Assembly: GCA_943736015.1 (NCBI GenBank)
Contig: OX031059.1
Span: 46,883,159-46,947,158 of the forward strand
Source of the DNA: Tridacna crocea
Lineage: Eukaryota > Mollusca > Bivalvia > Cardiida > Cardiidae
Direction of reading: 5' to 3'
Length of the DNA: 64,000 nucleotides
Shown here: one piece after another, positions 39,901-42,900 of the stretch
Numbering within the stretch: position 1 is the stretch's first letter
Layout: each line of letters begins with the position of its first letter
Program-made: the position numbers and the translations under genes
The notes under the pieces: model-generated
Databases searched by the model: none
Told to the model about the DNA's origin: nothing
What the model saw: only the letters and a program-made list of their open reading frames with translations

Positions 39901-42900
39901 ACACTATAGGAAAAGGAGACCAACTTTTTCTCCTTTTCCCACAATGTTTTCTACCTTGCTCTTTTCCAAAAATGTTTTTCTACCCTTGGGTAGACAGAGT
40001 GCATGTTTTGACTGACCTATAGTTTTTTGTATGCAAATGCAAACTTTGACAAATCCAAACATTTTTATTAGGTAAAAGGGGTAAGCCGTGACAACACTGT
40101 TATGATGAAAATAGGACTGGCAAAACTTTCAGCTGAAGAGCAAAGAAAAAAATACATCACAAATGGCATGATTCATGTTCCTTTCTAACCATTTGCCGTA
40201 CAAGCTGACTTTGTAGCTACCAAAAAACATGTTACTACAACTTCTTGGAGGCAAAATATTGAACAGAGAAATTTTCTAGGCTGTTTCAGCCGAACTTTTT
40301 ATAAAATAACAAAATTTTAAACTTGTCCAAATTGAAAGCATTTGCAGACAACAAAATTAATGTGACTCAGTTTGAGAAGGGTAGAAAATATTGTAGGAAA
40401 AGCAGAAGATACTGGTTAACAGTATTTACTCCTTTTTCACAACGTTTTCAAAAGTCTTTTTTCTCAGGATCTTGAAAACCAGGATAGTTTGGTAAAGAGT
40501 TAACCCATTACCACACAATCCTTACTTATGACGACCCTGAAAAAGAAGTCTTATGAAACATTGTGGGAAAAGGAGGAATGCTGGTCACCATCATTTTCTC
40601 CTTTTTCCACAATGTTCTCGACCTGTCACGAAACGAATTTCAAATTTTCAGTCACTTTTGTTTTGTTGTCTGCAACTGCTTTCGATTTGGACAAACCTAA
40701 AATTTTGTTGTTTGGTAATGAGTTTTGTCGTCTGATAAATGGGGTTGGACAGGGTGGATCAAAGATCTGATTGCAGCTTTTGTGTAGCTTAATGTTAATC
40801 TACACCATTTTTGGCATTCTGAGTATTTATAAAAACAAATATATATTTTACCATCCTTGGACTTCAGTTTGTAAGACGAGCTTCCATCACTATTGAATCT
40901 TCTCTGTACTACAATACTGTCTCCGTACAAGTCAGGTTTAAATGCGTCCGAGCCTCGGTTCCGTAACTTCACTTCAACTTCACCAGTTCTAAACAGGATA
41001 TCCACGTTATCATTTCTTACTCTACTCAGAGTCCTAAACTAATACTGGGCTTTTAAGTTCAAAATCCATTATTTCTTCAACAGCACCTGTGTTGTAGACA
41101 CTCAGTATGTTTGTTAGAGAGGAATGAATCCTGTTGCAATGACTCTCATCAATCCTCAAAAAGAATTTGGCCAAACCGGGGAACGGCCCTAAAAACATAG
41201 GACTATTCACAAAAGGGTTAAACTGTAAGCAGGGTATCAGTGTATCTGTTCTGGCTTTGCTCATAATCTACGCATTCATACAAAAGTATCTAGAAAATGG
41301 TGGTGTAGCCATGAATAAGCATTTGGTACAAATGAGCCGTACTTTTTGAGCAGGCGTTTTAACTCTTTACCAAACGACGAATTTATAGACTGGTCCAAAT
41401 TGAAAGCATTTGCAGACGACAAAATAAATGTGACTGAAGAATTGAAATTTAATTCAGGAAGGGTAGAAAACATTGCGGGAAAAAAGAGAAAATGCTGGTT
41501 ACCAGCATTTTCTCCATTTCCCACAATATTTTCAAAGGCTTTCTTTCTCAGGGTCGTTAAGGTGGGATTGTGTGGTAAAGAGTTAATGCATCTACAAACA
41601 GGTAAGTGTGTCCTGTCCCCAAAGGCTAATCTGCATTAAAATATTTTGCTTTGGTATTTTTTTTTTGCACGTGCAAGGACCAGTCTACCCCATTTTTCAA
41701 TGGGTTGTAATACATATTGTATTTTATGGATCCATAACCATGTGATGACATGAACAATTAGATACATTAAGGAGACACATTCAATCTGATTTCGTCAGAA
41801 CATGACATGGCTCAAAACAGGACTGGTGTCATTACAGACCTACAGGACATTTCTTCATTACATTCATTTTACTCCAAGATCATTTTAATTTTTGCTATTC
41901 ACAGATCAATATGTGGTGTTTCATTTGAGATTCATATGTAAATGTACAATATCTACATTACAGATTCACAAATATAGTCGGCACTGCAAGCGATGCCTTT
42001 CTTTTATTGTCAAATACAGGTACAGATGAGATCTTTTATCTATTCTTTTTTTTTGCTTCTTTACCATCCATCACCTTTTTTAATCAAGTTTGTGAAATAA
42101 AACTTACTGTTTTCCTGCCTTTATAAACCCTTTCATGCTAGAGCCTCTATTAGTCACTGAAGCTTTACCACCAAGTCCAACAACTAGTGCTGTGACCACA
42201 GCGCTCTTTCCACCTATAGCAGAGACATAGAATCTTAAGATTTAAACAGTTATATTCAGATAAAAATAAATGTCAAAAACAGTTTAAACCTTTACCAAAC
42301 AATCCCTGGTTTATACGGCCCTGATATAGAGACCTTTTGAAAACATTGAGGGAAAAGGAGAAAATGCTGGTAACCAGCATTTTCTCCTTTTCCCAGAATG
42401 TTTTCTACCCTGTCGGAAACAATTTTCAATTTTGAGTTCCATTTATTTTGATGTCTGCGAGTGCTTTCAATTTAGATCAGTCTAAAATTTTGTTGTCTGG
42501 TAAAGGGTTAAACCCTGTATCATTCCAAACAATTCTTGGGTCAACAATTCATGCCAAAAACAACCATTGAGCAAAAAACAAACATGACTTACCTCTTTAC
42601 CAGACGACAAAATTTGGACTAGTCCAAATTCAAAGCATTTGCAGTTGACAAATTAAATGTGTTTAAAGAATTTAAATTTGTTTTAGGAAGGGAAAAAAAC
42701 AATGTGGGAAATGGAAAAAATGCTGGTTACCACAATGCTCCTTTTCCTACAATGTTTTCAAATGGCTTTTTTCAAAAGGGTGTTAAAAGTCCAGATTGTG
42801 TGGTAAAGGGTTAACTTATGAGGATTTTTCCTCTTTTTGATAAAGTAACAGCATACTGGTAACAGCATTTTCTCCTTTTACTTCAAAGTTTTCAAAACTC

